Shown here piece after piece: positions 1-5,427 of a DNA stretch of 9,566 bases; the first letter of the stretch is position 1; every line of letters starts with the position of its first letter. The position numbers were made by a program, and so were the translations under genes. The DNA comes from an uncultured cyanobacterium (GTDB lineage Bacteria; Cyanobacteriota; Cyanobacteriia; Cyanobacteriales; Chroococcidiopsidaceae). A model generated the notes under the pieces. That model worked only from the letters and a program-made list of their open reading frames with translations, searched no databases and was not told the origin of the DNA. Location of the stretch: positions 1 to 9,566 of the forward strand of contig CAMIFA010000177.1 of NCBI GenBank assembly GCA_946221495.1, read 5' to 3'.

Positions 1-1
1 C

Positions 2-775
2 TTTGATTACCTAAAAAGTAGCAAGCTAGGTCGCGGTCCCCAAGGAATTTTAACGCGATACCTGCTCCATCGAATGCGCCAGTGGGATGTATTAGCGGCG
101 AATCGCGTAGATTACTTCATTGCCAATTCCCAAAACACAGCGCGTCGCATTTGGCGCTGCTATCGCCGTCCAGCAACAGTGATTTACCCGCCAGTAGATA
201 TAGCGCGATTTCCTTTTGTCTCCTCAAAACAAGATTTTTACGTTACCGTTTCGCGGTTAGTAAGTTATAAGCAGGTATCTTTAATTGTCCGCGCTTTCAA
301 TCAGTTGCAAAAAAACTTAGTGGTAATTGGTACAGGATCTGAGTTACACAAGATTCGTGAATTAGCTGCACCGAATGTGCGGGTACTAGGAGCGCAACCG
401 AATAAGGTGGTAGAGAAATATATGTCTGAAGCAAAAGCATTTGTTTATGCTGCTTGTGAGGATTTTGGGATTGCTTTAGTTGAGGCACAAGCCTGTGGGA
501 CTCCAGTAATTGCCTACGGCGCTGGGGGAGCTTTAGAGACGGTACGAGATATTCGCCAACATCCAGATACACCAACTGGGATATTTTTTGAGACGCAAAC
601 AACAGCAGCCTTAGTGGAGGCTGTAGAAAAGTTTGAAGCGGAGCGGGGATGTTTTAATCCTGAGTATGTCTATACTCACGCGGCTCAATTTGGCAAGCAA
701 GTTTTTGCCGAGCGTTACTTGACGTTTTTAGAGCGATCGTGGCAGAAATTTAGCTCGCGTCGCTCAATTAATTAA
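2..775 (+). CDS. GT4 family glycosyltransferase, 3' part (5' end outside window)
   Basis: The frame is open from base 2 with no stop, so the gene starts upstream. The Met codon at 74 lies inside a conserved stretch and is not the true start. The visible 257 residues cover the end of the N-terminal Rossmann domain (WDVLAANRVDYFIANS, VIYPPVD) and the whole C-terminal GT-B domain. The C-terminal domain has the sugar-nucleotide binding loop VIGTGSE and the EX7E motif, with glutamates encoded at 458-460 and 482-484 in CEDFGIALVEAQACGTPV. This is the pattern of retaining GT4 enzymes, and the wording is closest to WbaZ-type mannosyltransferases. It would act on the cytoplasmic face, adding a hexose (mannose is plausible) from a nucleotide sugar to a lipid-linked glycan. 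The sugar transferase and GDP-fucose genes downstream support a role in exopolysaccharide or O-antigen assembly. The family is certain; donor and acceptor are inferred. Confidence 0.9.
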   Translation, partial: FDYLKSSKLGRGPQGILTRYLLHRMRQWDVLAANRVDYFIANSQNTARRIWRCYRRPATVIYPPVDIARFPFVSSKQDFYVTVSRLVSYKQVSLIVRAFNQLQKNLVVIGTGSELHKIRELAAPNVRVLGAQPNKVVEKYMSEAKAFVYAACEDFGIALVEAQACGTPVIAYGAGGALETVRDIRQHPDTPTGIFFETQTTAALVEAVEKFEAERGCFNPEYVYTHAAQFGKQVFAERYLTFLERSWQKFSSRRSIN

Positions 776-830
776 ATTTTGGCTCTCAGACTAATTCCAT
801 GCTGCACCTAGAGCTTTTATAATTCTGAAT

Positions 831-953
831 TTATCTCTCAGTAGGGGTTTGGAGCAAGCAACCTAAAATTAATTCTGTTACTCTTGCTGCTACCTTGCGA
901 TTGATTTGAACATCTTTAAAGGTAATTTTGCGTTCATCTGGTGTCTTCTGGCT
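831..953 (-). pseudogene. possible relic of a small protein gene
   Basis: Between the two polysaccharide genes, the minus strand has an open stretch ending at the TAA at 833-831. It reads as an ordinary charged and helical peptide (DERKITFKDVQINRKVAARV, then TELILGCLLQTPTER). It has no start codon. A one-base frame change near 940 would join it to another plausible stretch (ILKPEDT). This could be the C-terminal remnant of a lost gene or chance. About 40 open codons is not significant alone, so confidence is low. The rest of 776-996 shows only a weak GCTCT/AGAGC pairing followed by TTTT (782-818), which could serve as a poor terminator for the upstream glycosyltransferase. Confidence 0.2.
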
Positions 954-986
954 TTAAAATCGGGACTATGTGTGGTGTGGATTGTT

Positions 987-992
987 AAGGAG
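987..992 (+). promoter_or_regulatory. ribosome binding site deciding the sugar transferase start
   Basis: AAGGAG lies 4 bases before the ATG at 997. This favours 997 over the in-frame GTG at 970, which has no such site and would add nine residues unlike the family. Confidence 0.75.
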
Positions 993-996
993 TACG

Positions 997-1779
997 ATGA
1001 CTGCTCAAAGTTCACTCGTCTCAAGTAAGAGATTACAAGCTTTAGTGAAACGTGGTCAAAAGCCACTTCCTCCTAAAGATAGATGTGCAAGTTCGTTATT
1101 TAATCATTCAGTCAAACAGCTTCCCAAGCTACTGAGCGATAAATTATCAATTCCTAGACTAGACAAAGAATTTGTCAAGCGGGTATTCGACGTTATCTTT
1201 TCCCTATTGGTTCTCATTTTTTTCTCCCCAGTGTACTTACTTTTGGGGTTAGTAATTGCGTTAAGTTCGCCTGGTCCAATTTTTTATATTCAAGAGCGTG
1301 TTGGAAAAAACTACAAACTTTTTAGCTGCATTAAGTTCCGCACAATGGTAATTAATGCTGATGAAATGTTAATACAACTAATGGAAAGTTCACCCCAACT
1401 ACGTCAAGAATTTGAGAATAATTGTAAATTGAAACAAGACCCTCGAATTACTCCAATTGGGCGCTTTCTACGGCTAACAAGCCTTGACGAATTTCCGCAG
1501 TTTTGGAATGTTTTGAAGGGGGATATGAGTGTTGTTGGTCCCCGACCTTTAGTAGCAGAGGAACTGCCTTGTTACGGAGTTCATATCGACAAAGTTTTGA
1601 CTGTTAAACCAGGAATTACAGGATTATGGCAGGTTTCTGGTCGTAACGACATTCCCTATAGTCGCAGAATTTTAATAGACCTGTATTATTCTAAGTTCCA
1701 CAACTTTAGTTTGGATCTATGGATAATTGTCAAAACAATTGGGGTTGTGATTATCCCTAAAAACAATGGTGCTTATTAA
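997..1779 (+). CDS. undecaprenyl-phosphate sugar phosphotransferase (bacterial sugar transferase, monotopic PGT)
   Basis: This 260-residue protein matches the bacterial sugar transferase family (PF02397). It would transfer a phospho-sugar from a nucleotide sugar to a polyprenyl phosphate, the first membrane step of repeat-unit synthesis. The order seen is: a basic N-terminal extension (1-58) with no membrane segment; KRVFDV (61-66); one hydrophobic helix (67-89) with the Ser-Pro kink (77-78) typical of the re-entrant helix; SPGPIFYIQERVG (91-103); KFRTM (113-117); the catalytic Asp-Glu pair in SLDEFPQFWNVLKGDMSVVG (D164, E165), followed by PRP; and PGITGLWQVSGRN (205-217). This is the short monotopic core, lacking the four-helix N-terminal region of WbaP-type enzymes. 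The N-terminal extension of about 55 residues is longer than in minimal PglC-like proteins. The sugar specificity cannot be read from sequence. It lies 221 bp after the glycosyltransferase and may have its own promoter. Confidence 0.92.
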   Translation: MTAQSSLVSSKRLQALVKRGQKPLPPKDRCASSLFNHSVKQLPKLLSDKLSIPRLDKEFVKRVFDVIFSLLVLIFFSPVYLLLGLVIALSSPGPIFYIQERVGKNYKLFSCIKFRTMVINADEMLIQLMESSPQLRQEFENNCKLKQDPRITPIGRFLRLTSLDEFPQFWNVLKGDMSVVGPRPLVAEELPCYGVHIDKVLTVKPGITGLWQVSGRNDIPYSRRILIDLYYSKFHNFSLDLWIIVKTIGVVIIPKNNGAY

Positions 1780-1813
1780 CTAATTTTCAGCTAGTTGGAG
1801 TGTAGTGCCGCAA

Positions 1814-1830
1814 GCAGCATCTGATGCTGC
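1814..1830 (+). terminator. possible weak terminator hairpin after the sugar transferase
   Basis: A perfect 7-bp stem (GCAGCAT/ATGCTGC) with a 3-base loop lies 35 bases after the sugar transferase stop. It is followed by AATTCCCTCTTT, without a real T-run. It could end transcription or simply be an mRNA 3' structure. Confidence 0.3.
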
Positions 1831-1935
1831 AATTCCCTCTTTGAGCTTATTGGAGGTTACAAGTTGGTGAAACTAATTGCTTTGTGAGAAGTGGATATCT
1901 TAACAAAGTTAACCTTAAGAGTAAGAATTCTATGA

Positions 1936-1951
1936 AGTCTTTGCAAAGACT
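1936..1951. repeat. perfect 16-bp palindrome (AGTCTTTGCAAAGACT)
   Basis: The sequence equals its own reverse complement over all 16 bases with no spacer, about 200 bp upstream of gmd. The lack of a loop makes it a better candidate for a dimeric protein's operator than for an RNA hairpin. The cognate regulator is unknown. Confidence 0.6.
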
Positions 1952-2140
1952 AAACAGTTGCTTAACGCTTTGAATTAAATTGAAGATTAGCGTAATGTTT
2001 AATTTAACAATTGTGCTTCACTTAAGAAAGCAATAAAAGCTAGAAAAATCTTAAGTAGGTTTTTATTTTGGCAAATTGACAGTTAGCTGCTAAGTTGTAG
2101 CAGTTCTCCTGTGCAATTTTAACAGGCTATCTATAAAAGG

Positions 2141-2146
2141 AAAGGA
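2141..2146 (+). promoter_or_regulatory. ribosome binding site of gmd
   Basis: AAAGGA ends 5 bases before the ATG at 2152. This supports 2152 rather than the adjacent in-frame TTG at 2149. Confidence 0.7.
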
Positions 2147-2151
2147 TATTG

Positions 2152-3237
2152 ATGAGTACGACGCAACGCAAACGAGCGCTGATTACTGGGATAACAGGAC
2201 AAGACGGCTCCTACTTGAGTGAATTTTTGCTAGAGCAAGGTTATGAGGTTCATGGTATTATCCGTCGCACCTCGACATTCAATACAGATCGAATCGATCA
2301 TATGTACGAAGATCCCCATAAAGAGGGGGTGCGGTTATTTCTCCACTACGGGGATTTAACTGATGGCACTACGCTACGCCGGATTTTAGAAGAAATTAAA
2401 CCTACAGAAATTTATAACTTGGGCGCTCAATCTCATGTGCGGGTGAGTTTTGATTCGCCGGAATATACGGTAGATTCAGTAGGGATGGGAACGCTGCGGT
2501 TGTTGGAGGCAATTCGTGACTACCAGCAGCGCACCGGAATTGAAGTGCGCTTCTACCAAGCTGGTTCCTCGGAGATGTTTGGTTTAGTGCAGGAAGTGCC
2601 ACAAAAGGAGACAACACCGTTTTATCCGCGTAGTCCTTACGCCTGTGCCAAGGTGTATGCCCACTGGCAGACAATCAATTATCGAGAATCTTATAATTTG
2701 TTTGCTTGTAATGGCATTTTATTTAACCACGAATCACCACGTCGGGGTGAAACATTTGTAACGCGCAAAATTACGCGGGCGATCGCGCGGATTGTTGCTG
2801 GCAAGCAGAAAAAGCTTTACATGGGGAACCTCGATGCCAAGCGGGATTGGGGTTATGCCAAAGATTACGTTAAGGCAATGTGGCTGATGTTACAACAAGA
2901 CTCTGCTGATGATTATGTAATTGCCACTGGAGATACTCACTCAGTGCGGGAGTTTCTAGAGCTTGCTTTTAGTTATGTTAGTCTCAACTGGCAGGATTAT
3001 GTGGAGTTTGATGAGCGCTATCTCAGACCAGCTGAAGTTGAGTTGTTAATTGGCGATCCGACAAAGGCGCGGCAAAAGTTGGGCTGGGAACCTTCAGTAA
3101 CATTTGAGCAGCTAGTAGCCTTAATGGTGGAAGCTGACTTGCAAGCGCTGGGGCATACTGCACCAAACGGTAATGGTTCTGGGGTAATTCAGGATATGGC
3201 AACGGTTCGACAAGAGCTAGGCAGTTTGCACTTCTAA
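2152..3237 (+). CDS. gmd: GDP-mannose 4,6-dehydratase
   Basis: This 361-residue short-chain dehydrogenase-fold enzyme converts GDP-D-mannose to GDP-4-keto-6-deoxy-D-mannose in the cytoplasm, the first step to GDP-L-fucose and also GDP-rhamnose or GDP-perosamine. The NADP-binding motif is TGITGQDGSYL (12-22), followed by IIRRTSTFNTDRIDH (36-50). The catalytic set is intact: SSE (S139, S140, E141) and the YxxxK pair in SPYACAKVYAHW (Y163, K167). By position these match Thr133, Glu135, Tyr157 and Lys161 of the E. coli enzyme. NHESPRRGETFVTRKITRA (192-210) and GNLDAKRDWGYAKDYV (225-240) are hallmark GMD substrate-binding segments. Length is normal for the family. The last 30 residues (a Gly/Asn-rich linker, then VIQDMATVRQELG) form a short tail. 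The next gene starts 19 bases after the stop, so both are probably one transcript. Confidence 0.97.
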   Translation: MSTTQRKRALITGITGQDGSYLSEFLLEQGYEVHGIIRRTSTFNTDRIDHMYEDPHKEGVRLFLHYGDLTDGTTLRRILEEIKPTEIYNLGAQSHVRVSFDSPEYTVDSVGMGTLRLLEAIRDYQQRTGIEVRFYQAGSSEMFGLVQEVPQKETTPFYPRSPYACAKVYAHWQTINYRESYNLFACNGILFNHESPRRGETFVTRKITRAIARIVAGKQKKLYMGNLDAKRDWGYAKDYVKAMWLMLQQDSADDYVIATGDTHSVREFLELAFSYVSLNWQDYVEFDERYLRPAEVELLIGDPTKARQKLGWEPSVTFEQLVALMVEADLQALGHTAPNGNGSGVIQDMATVRQELGSLHF

Positions 3238-3256
3238 CCAACGGCAGGATGAAAAT

Positions 3257-4201
3257 ATGAACTCCTTAGATTTAAGCAATAAACGGATTCTTGTCACTGG
3301 TGGGGCTGGCTTTTTAGGGCGGCAAGTAATTGCCCAATTATGTCAAGCTGGAGCAGACCAGGAAAAGATTACTGTACCGCGATCGCGTGAGTTTGACTTG
3401 CGATCGTTGGAAGTTTGTCAACGAGCCGTTGACCAGCAGGATATCGTAATTCACCTAGCAGCTCATGTCGGCGGCATTGGGTTAAATCAAGTCAAGCCAG
3501 CTGAACTGTTTTACGACAACTTAATGATGGGCGCTCAATTAATTCACGCTGCCTATCAAGGAGGTGTGGAAAAATTTGTGTGTGTTGGCACTATCTGTGC
3601 TTATCCTAAATTTACGCCAGTGCCATTTAAAGAAGATGATTTGTGGAATGGCTACCCCGAGGAAACTAATGCTCCTTATGGAATTGCCAAGAAAGCGCTG
3701 CTAGTCCAACTCCAAGCTTACCGTCAGCAGTACAACTTCAACGGGATTTATCTACTGCCAGTAAATTTGTACGGTACTGAAGATAACTTTAACCCTAGCA
3801 GTTCCCATGTTATCCCTGCCTTAATCCGTAAGGTACATGAGGCACAAGTTAGTGGAGAAAAAGAGTTAAAAGTTTGGGGCGATGGCAGTCCTACCCGTGA
3901 GTTTCTCTACTCAGAAGATGCAGCGCGGGGCATTGTTATGGGTACTCAATCCTATAACGATCCTGAACCTGTTAATTTGGGAACAGGCTATGAAATTTCA
4001 ATTCGGGACTTAATTACTTTAATTTGTCAATTGATGGAGTTTGATGGGCGTATTGTCTACGAAACTGATAAACCTAACGGTCAACCGCGTCGCTGTTTGG
4101 ATACTGAGCGCGCCAAGCAAGCTTTTGGTTTTGTCTCTCAAGTCAGCTTTGAACAAGGGCTGAAAAATACAATTGACTGGTATCGTCAACAAACTGCTTA
4201 A
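3257..4201 (+). CDS. fcl: GDP-L-fucose synthase (GDP-4-keto-6-deoxymannose 3,5-epimerase/4-reductase)
   Basis: This 314-residue protein catalyses the NADPH-dependent 3,5-epimerisation and 4-reduction that turn the GMD product into GDP-L-fucose. The Rossmann motif is VTGGAGFLG (13-21). HLAAHVGGIG (67-75, preceded by VI) is characteristic of the family. The catalytic residues are present: T112 and C114 in VGTICAYPK, Y141 and K145 in APYGIAKKA, and H184 in SSHVIPALIRK, matching the second catalytic acid/base of the E. coli enzyme. WGDGSPTREFLYSEDAA (207-223) is another family signature. An AGGA 7 bases before the ATG supports the start. Together with gmd it forms a complete two-enzyme GDP-fucose module, and a hairpin terminator follows the stop. 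Fucose-containing surface glycan is the likely end product, given the adjacent glycosyltransferase and sugar transferase. Confidence 0.97.
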   Translation: MNSLDLSNKRILVTGGAGFLGRQVIAQLCQAGADQEKITVPRSREFDLRSLEVCQRAVDQQDIVIHLAAHVGGIGLNQVKPAELFYDNLMMGAQLIHAAYQGGVEKFVCVGTICAYPKFTPVPFKEDDLWNGYPEETNAPYGIAKKALLVQLQAYRQQYNFNGIYLLPVNLYGTEDNFNPSSSHVIPALIRKVHEAQVSGEKELKVWGDGSPTREFLYSEDAARGIVMGTQSYNDPEPVNLGTGYEISIRDLITLICQLMEFDGRIVYETDKPNGQPRRCLDTERAKQAFGFVSQVSFEQGLKNTIDWYRQQTA

Positions 4202-4243
4202 GTAATAGAGGTTAGTAACACGCTAACTTACAGCTAAGTTGTG

Positions 4244-4267
4244 AAGACGCGAATGACATCGCGTCTT
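4244..4267 (+). terminator. rho-independent-like terminator of gmd-fcl
   Basis: A perfect 9-bp stem (AAGACGCGA/TCGCGTCTT) with a 6-base loop lies 42 bases after the fcl stop. It is followed by TAATCTT. The stem is GC-rich and the position is right; the T-run is short. It also lies just past the end of the minus-strand RHH gene and could work for both directions. Confidence 0.7.
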
Positions 4268-4300
4268 TAATCTTGGAAAAATATTATATAAACCGATTCT

Positions 4301-4438
4301 CTAGGCACAATTGTTCTTTTGTTCGCGCTCTAGTTTTTCCGCGATTGCTTCTCTTAGCCACTCTGTACGGTTGGGAAGCGATCGCACTTTTTCGTCTATC
4401 TCGACAGAAAGACGAACACTGATTGGTCTTTCTGCCAT
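4301..4438 (-). CDS. ribbon-helix-helix (CopG/Arc-type) DNA-binding protein
   Basis: This 45-residue protein has the RHH plan: a short beta strand (RPISVRL, about residues 4-10), helix 1 (SVEIDEKVRSLPN), and helix 2 (RTEWLREAIAEKLEREQ). The polar residues R4, S7 and R9 alternate on the strand, as in major-groove readers. RHH proteins bind DNA as dimers, usually at palindromes, often repressing their own promoter; some are antitoxins. I chose the Met at 4438 because GAAGAG lies 4 bases upstream of it. A longer form from a GTG at 4507 would start inside the -35 region of the promoter I see and would add 23 residues that do not fit the fold. The gene points away from the unknown gene at 4597, so the pair is divergent. 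No toxin gene follows it on the same strand. Confidence 0.75.
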   Translation of the reverse strand: MAERPISVRLSVEIDEKVRSLPNRTEWLREAIAEKLEREQKNNCA

Positions 4439-4480
4439 TTGCTCTTCGTAGGGCGAGGAAAATCGAGAAATTTCCTTTTC

Positions 4481-4509
4481 TTTATAGTTCTTTAGCTGTG
4501 TATACACAA
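4481..4509 (-). promoter_or_regulatory. probable promoter of the RHH gene
   Basis: Read on the minus strand, TTGTGT (4509-4504) and TATAAA (4486-4481) are separated by exactly 17 bases. The -10 matches consensus at 5 of 6 positions; the -35 matches only TTG. A transcript would start near 4474, giving a leader of about 35 bases before the ATG at 4438. The -35 overlaps the 4497-4508 palindrome. Confidence 0.5.
4497..4508. promoter_or_regulatory. perfect 12-bp palindrome TGTGTATACACA, candidate RHH operator
   Basis: This self-complementary site overlaps the -35 hexamer of the RHH promoter. It also sits about 10 bases upstream of TAGAAT (4518-4523), a possible -10 for the rightward gene. It shares the 9-mer GTGTATACA with a second site at 4589-4598. 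Binding by the RHH protein is inferred from position and symmetry. Confidence 0.5.
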
Positions 4510-4537
4510 TAATTTGATAGAATGAATAGAGTTAAAA

Positions 4538-4574
4538 GCCAGAGGTTGGAAGTTGGTCGCTTGTAACCTCTGGC
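4538..4574 (+). repeat. 10-bp inverted repeat (GCCAGAGGTT/AACCTCTGGC) in the divergent intergenic region
   Basis: The arms 4538-4547 and 4565-4574 are perfectly complementary with a 17-base spacer. The element lies 22 bases before the rightward start codon. If transcription begins just after the -10-like TAGAAT at 4518-4523, it would form a stem-loop in the 5' leader. It could equally be a protein-binding site. Confidence 0.6.
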
Positions 4575-4588
4575 ATCACCCACGATAG

Positions 4589-4598
4589 GTGTATACAT
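4589..4598. promoter_or_regulatory. second copy of the GTGTATACA core, overlapping a start codon
   Basis: GTGTATACAT includes the palindromic core TGTATACA and shares GTGTATACA with 4498-4506, 91 bp away. The ATG of the rightward gene begins at its second-last base, so a protein bound here could block translation-region transcription or form a loop with the first site. Confidence 0.45.
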
Positions 4599-5112
4599 GA
4601 ATTCTACCCAATTTTCCGAATTTGCGAAAGTCGCGGAGCGAATCGCCGCTGTCGTTATCGCTCAAAGCGAAGTTTTACAATATTTAGAACAACAAGTTAG
4701 TGCGATTGCCCCAGAATTAAAGTACGTTAGAACTCCGCAACGCAAAGCACGATATAACGACAAGCAAAGAATTAGATTCAAGGATGCAAAGTTGTGGGCG
4801 TTACGTCGGTCAGGTTGTAACGATACTATTGAAGTTAAGAAATATCTCAAGGTATTAGGCAAAAAGCTAGATTTGCGATTAACTAGCGCGTGGATTGCAG
4901 TTAATCTAGAATTCGCCGATGCTATCAAATCGTTGAAGGAAGAAGCAAAATGGTCAGTGGGCGATCGCGTTGAATGGATAGGCTACAAACCAATGCAGGC
5001 GTACATCTGCCAATGGTTTCCATTATCAATTGTAGCAATTGATAATGGAAAAGCACTGCTAGAGCTTTGGTCAGAGCCAGTCCCTCTAGATGAATTAATT
5101 GCAGCTGGCTGA
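4597..5112 (+). CDS. hypothetical protein, divergent to the RHH gene
   Basis: I do not recognise this 171-residue protein. Three parts can be seen. The N-terminus (about 5-45) is a predicted amphipathic helix region (FAKVAERIAAVVIAQSEVLQ). A strongly basic middle follows (about 46-90: RTPQRKARYNDKQRIRFKDA, then further Lys/Arg), which could bind nucleic acid. The C-terminal third (about 120-167) is beta-rich, with WSVGDRVEWIGY and PLSIVAIDNGKALLELW, resembling a small SH3- or KOW-like barrel; this is an impression of pattern, not a family match. It has no signal peptide or membrane segment. The ATG at 4597 has AGG 7 bases upstream. It is divergent from the RHH gene and shares a repeated palindrome with it. 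An inverted repeat lies at codons 141-152. It is probably a real gene, since codon texture and length look normal. Confidence 0.7.
   Translation: MNSTQFSEFAKVAERIAAVVIAQSEVLQYLEQQVSAIAPELKYVRTPQRKARYNDKQRIRFKDAKLWALRRSGCNDTIEVKKYLKVLGKKLDLRLTSAWIAVNLEFADAIKSLKEEAKWSVGDRVEWIGYKPMQAYICQWFPLSIVAIDNGKALLELWSEPVPLDELIAAG
5017..5051. repeat. perfect 16-bp inverted repeat with 3-base loop inside the coding sequence
   Basis: TTTCCATTATCAATTG (5017-5032) and its exact complement CAATTGATAATGGAAA (5036-5051) flank the loop TAG. It falls in frame as codons 141-152 (FPLSIVAIDNGK). A perfect 16-bp arm over 35 bases is very unlikely by chance in a window of this size. Confidence 0.85.
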
Positions 5113-5156
5113 AGAAGTACCAGAAAGTGACAGCTCGATTAGATTAAATTGAATAA

Positions 5157-5346
5157 TTACTAGGAAGATTTATTGAATCCAGCCTAAAGGATCGTGCCAC
5201 TAGTAACGAGCGTATGATATGGATTGAGCAAGGACTAGAAGGCATTGATCAAGGATTAGAATGTTTGGAAGACAAGACTAACAGCCGTCTTGCTTGAAAT
5301 TCAAAGACAGGTGGGAGCAATTGCCAAACACTTAGGCGTAACTTAA
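5157..5346 (+). pseudogene. small coiled-coil protein gene broken by a frameshift
   Basis: One frame reads LLGRFIESSLKDRATSNERM, then IWIEQGLEGIDQGLECLEDK, then TNSRLA and stops at 5295-5297. The +1 frame takes up at 5293 with LEIQRQVGAIAKHLGVT and stops at 5344-5346. Together they read as one smooth protein joined at ...TNSR/LLEIQRQ. That layout (repeated heptad-like units, then a short terminal LEIQRQVGAIA segment) resembles small cyanobacterial coiled-coil proteins of unknown function. There is no clear start in the surviving 5' part: the frame opens after a TAA at 5154-5156, and the only ATG (5214) is internal. It seems to have lost both its start and its frame. A sequencing error could explain the frame change alone. 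It follows the unknown gene on the same strand by 44 bases. Confidence 0.5.
5223..5261 (+). repeat. tandem 18-bp direct repeat with 21-bp period
   Basis: ATTGAGCAAGGACTAGAA (5223-5240) and ATTGATCAAGGATTAGAA (5244-5261) differ at two positions. They encode IEQGLEG and IDQGLEC, seven-residue units consistent with a coiled coil built by duplication. Confidence 0.7.
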
Positions 5347-5385
5347 CAGAAAATCCAGTAGAACCTCGGAGTGCAGAAATTCCAA

Positions 5386-5420
5386 CAACTCATACAACTG
5401 AAATATCAGTTGAGGAGTTG
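5386..5420 (+). terminator. two-part hairpin between the broken genes
   Basis: An inner stem CAACTGA/TCAGTTG (5395-5401, 5406-5412; loop AATA) is extended by CAACTC/GAGTTG (5386-5391, 5415-5420) after a small internal loop. No T-run follows, so termination is doubtful. It ends 7 bases before the signal-peptide start codon and could instead hide that ribosome site. Confidence 0.35.
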
Positions 5421-5427
5421 GGGACAC

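Larger units (their letters stand above)
1780..2151 (+). promoter_or_regulatory. 372-bp leader/intergenic region upstream of gmd-fcl
   Basis: I see no convincing gene here. It holds several symmetric elements: a GCAGCAT/ATGCTGC hairpin (1814-1830), TTAAC-aaa-GTTAA (1900-1912), a perfect 16-bp palindrome (1936-1951), and two leader hairpins near gmd (2085-2105 and 2108-2126). A perfect TTGACA (2076-2081) could be a -35 element, but no good -10 lies 16-18 bases downstream. TTGGCA (2069-2074) with TAAGTT (2091-2096) at a 16-17 base spacing is a weak alternative. The promoter is therefore unresolved. Confidence 0.5.

Noticed and set aside
297..602. 101-codon minus-strand frame inside the glycosyltransferase
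   Set aside because: It is a shadow of a strongly conserved gene on the other strand, with low-complexity Leu/Gln/Ser composition.
970..996. Upstream GTG start for the sugar transferase
   Set aside because: It has no ribosome site, whereas AAGGAG stands 4 bases before the ATG at 997.
1867..1887. Six-codon frame (MKLIAL) after GGAGG, as a leader peptide for gmd
   Set aside because: It is too short, has a 10-base spacing, shows no run of regulatory codons and no attenuator next to it.
4439..4507. Longer N-terminus of the RHH protein from a GTG at 4507
   Set aside because: It begins inside the -35 of the likely promoter, has no ribosome site, and the extra residues do not fit the RHH fold.
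4301..5112. Toxin-antitoxin module with the RHH protein as antitoxin
   Set aside because: The genes are divergent rather than in one operon, and the partner does not resemble ParE, MazF, VapC or other toxins I know.
5223..5261. CRISPR-like or tandem repeat array
   Set aside because: There are only two units with a 21-bp coding period, which is explained by a heptad repeat in a coiled-coil protein.
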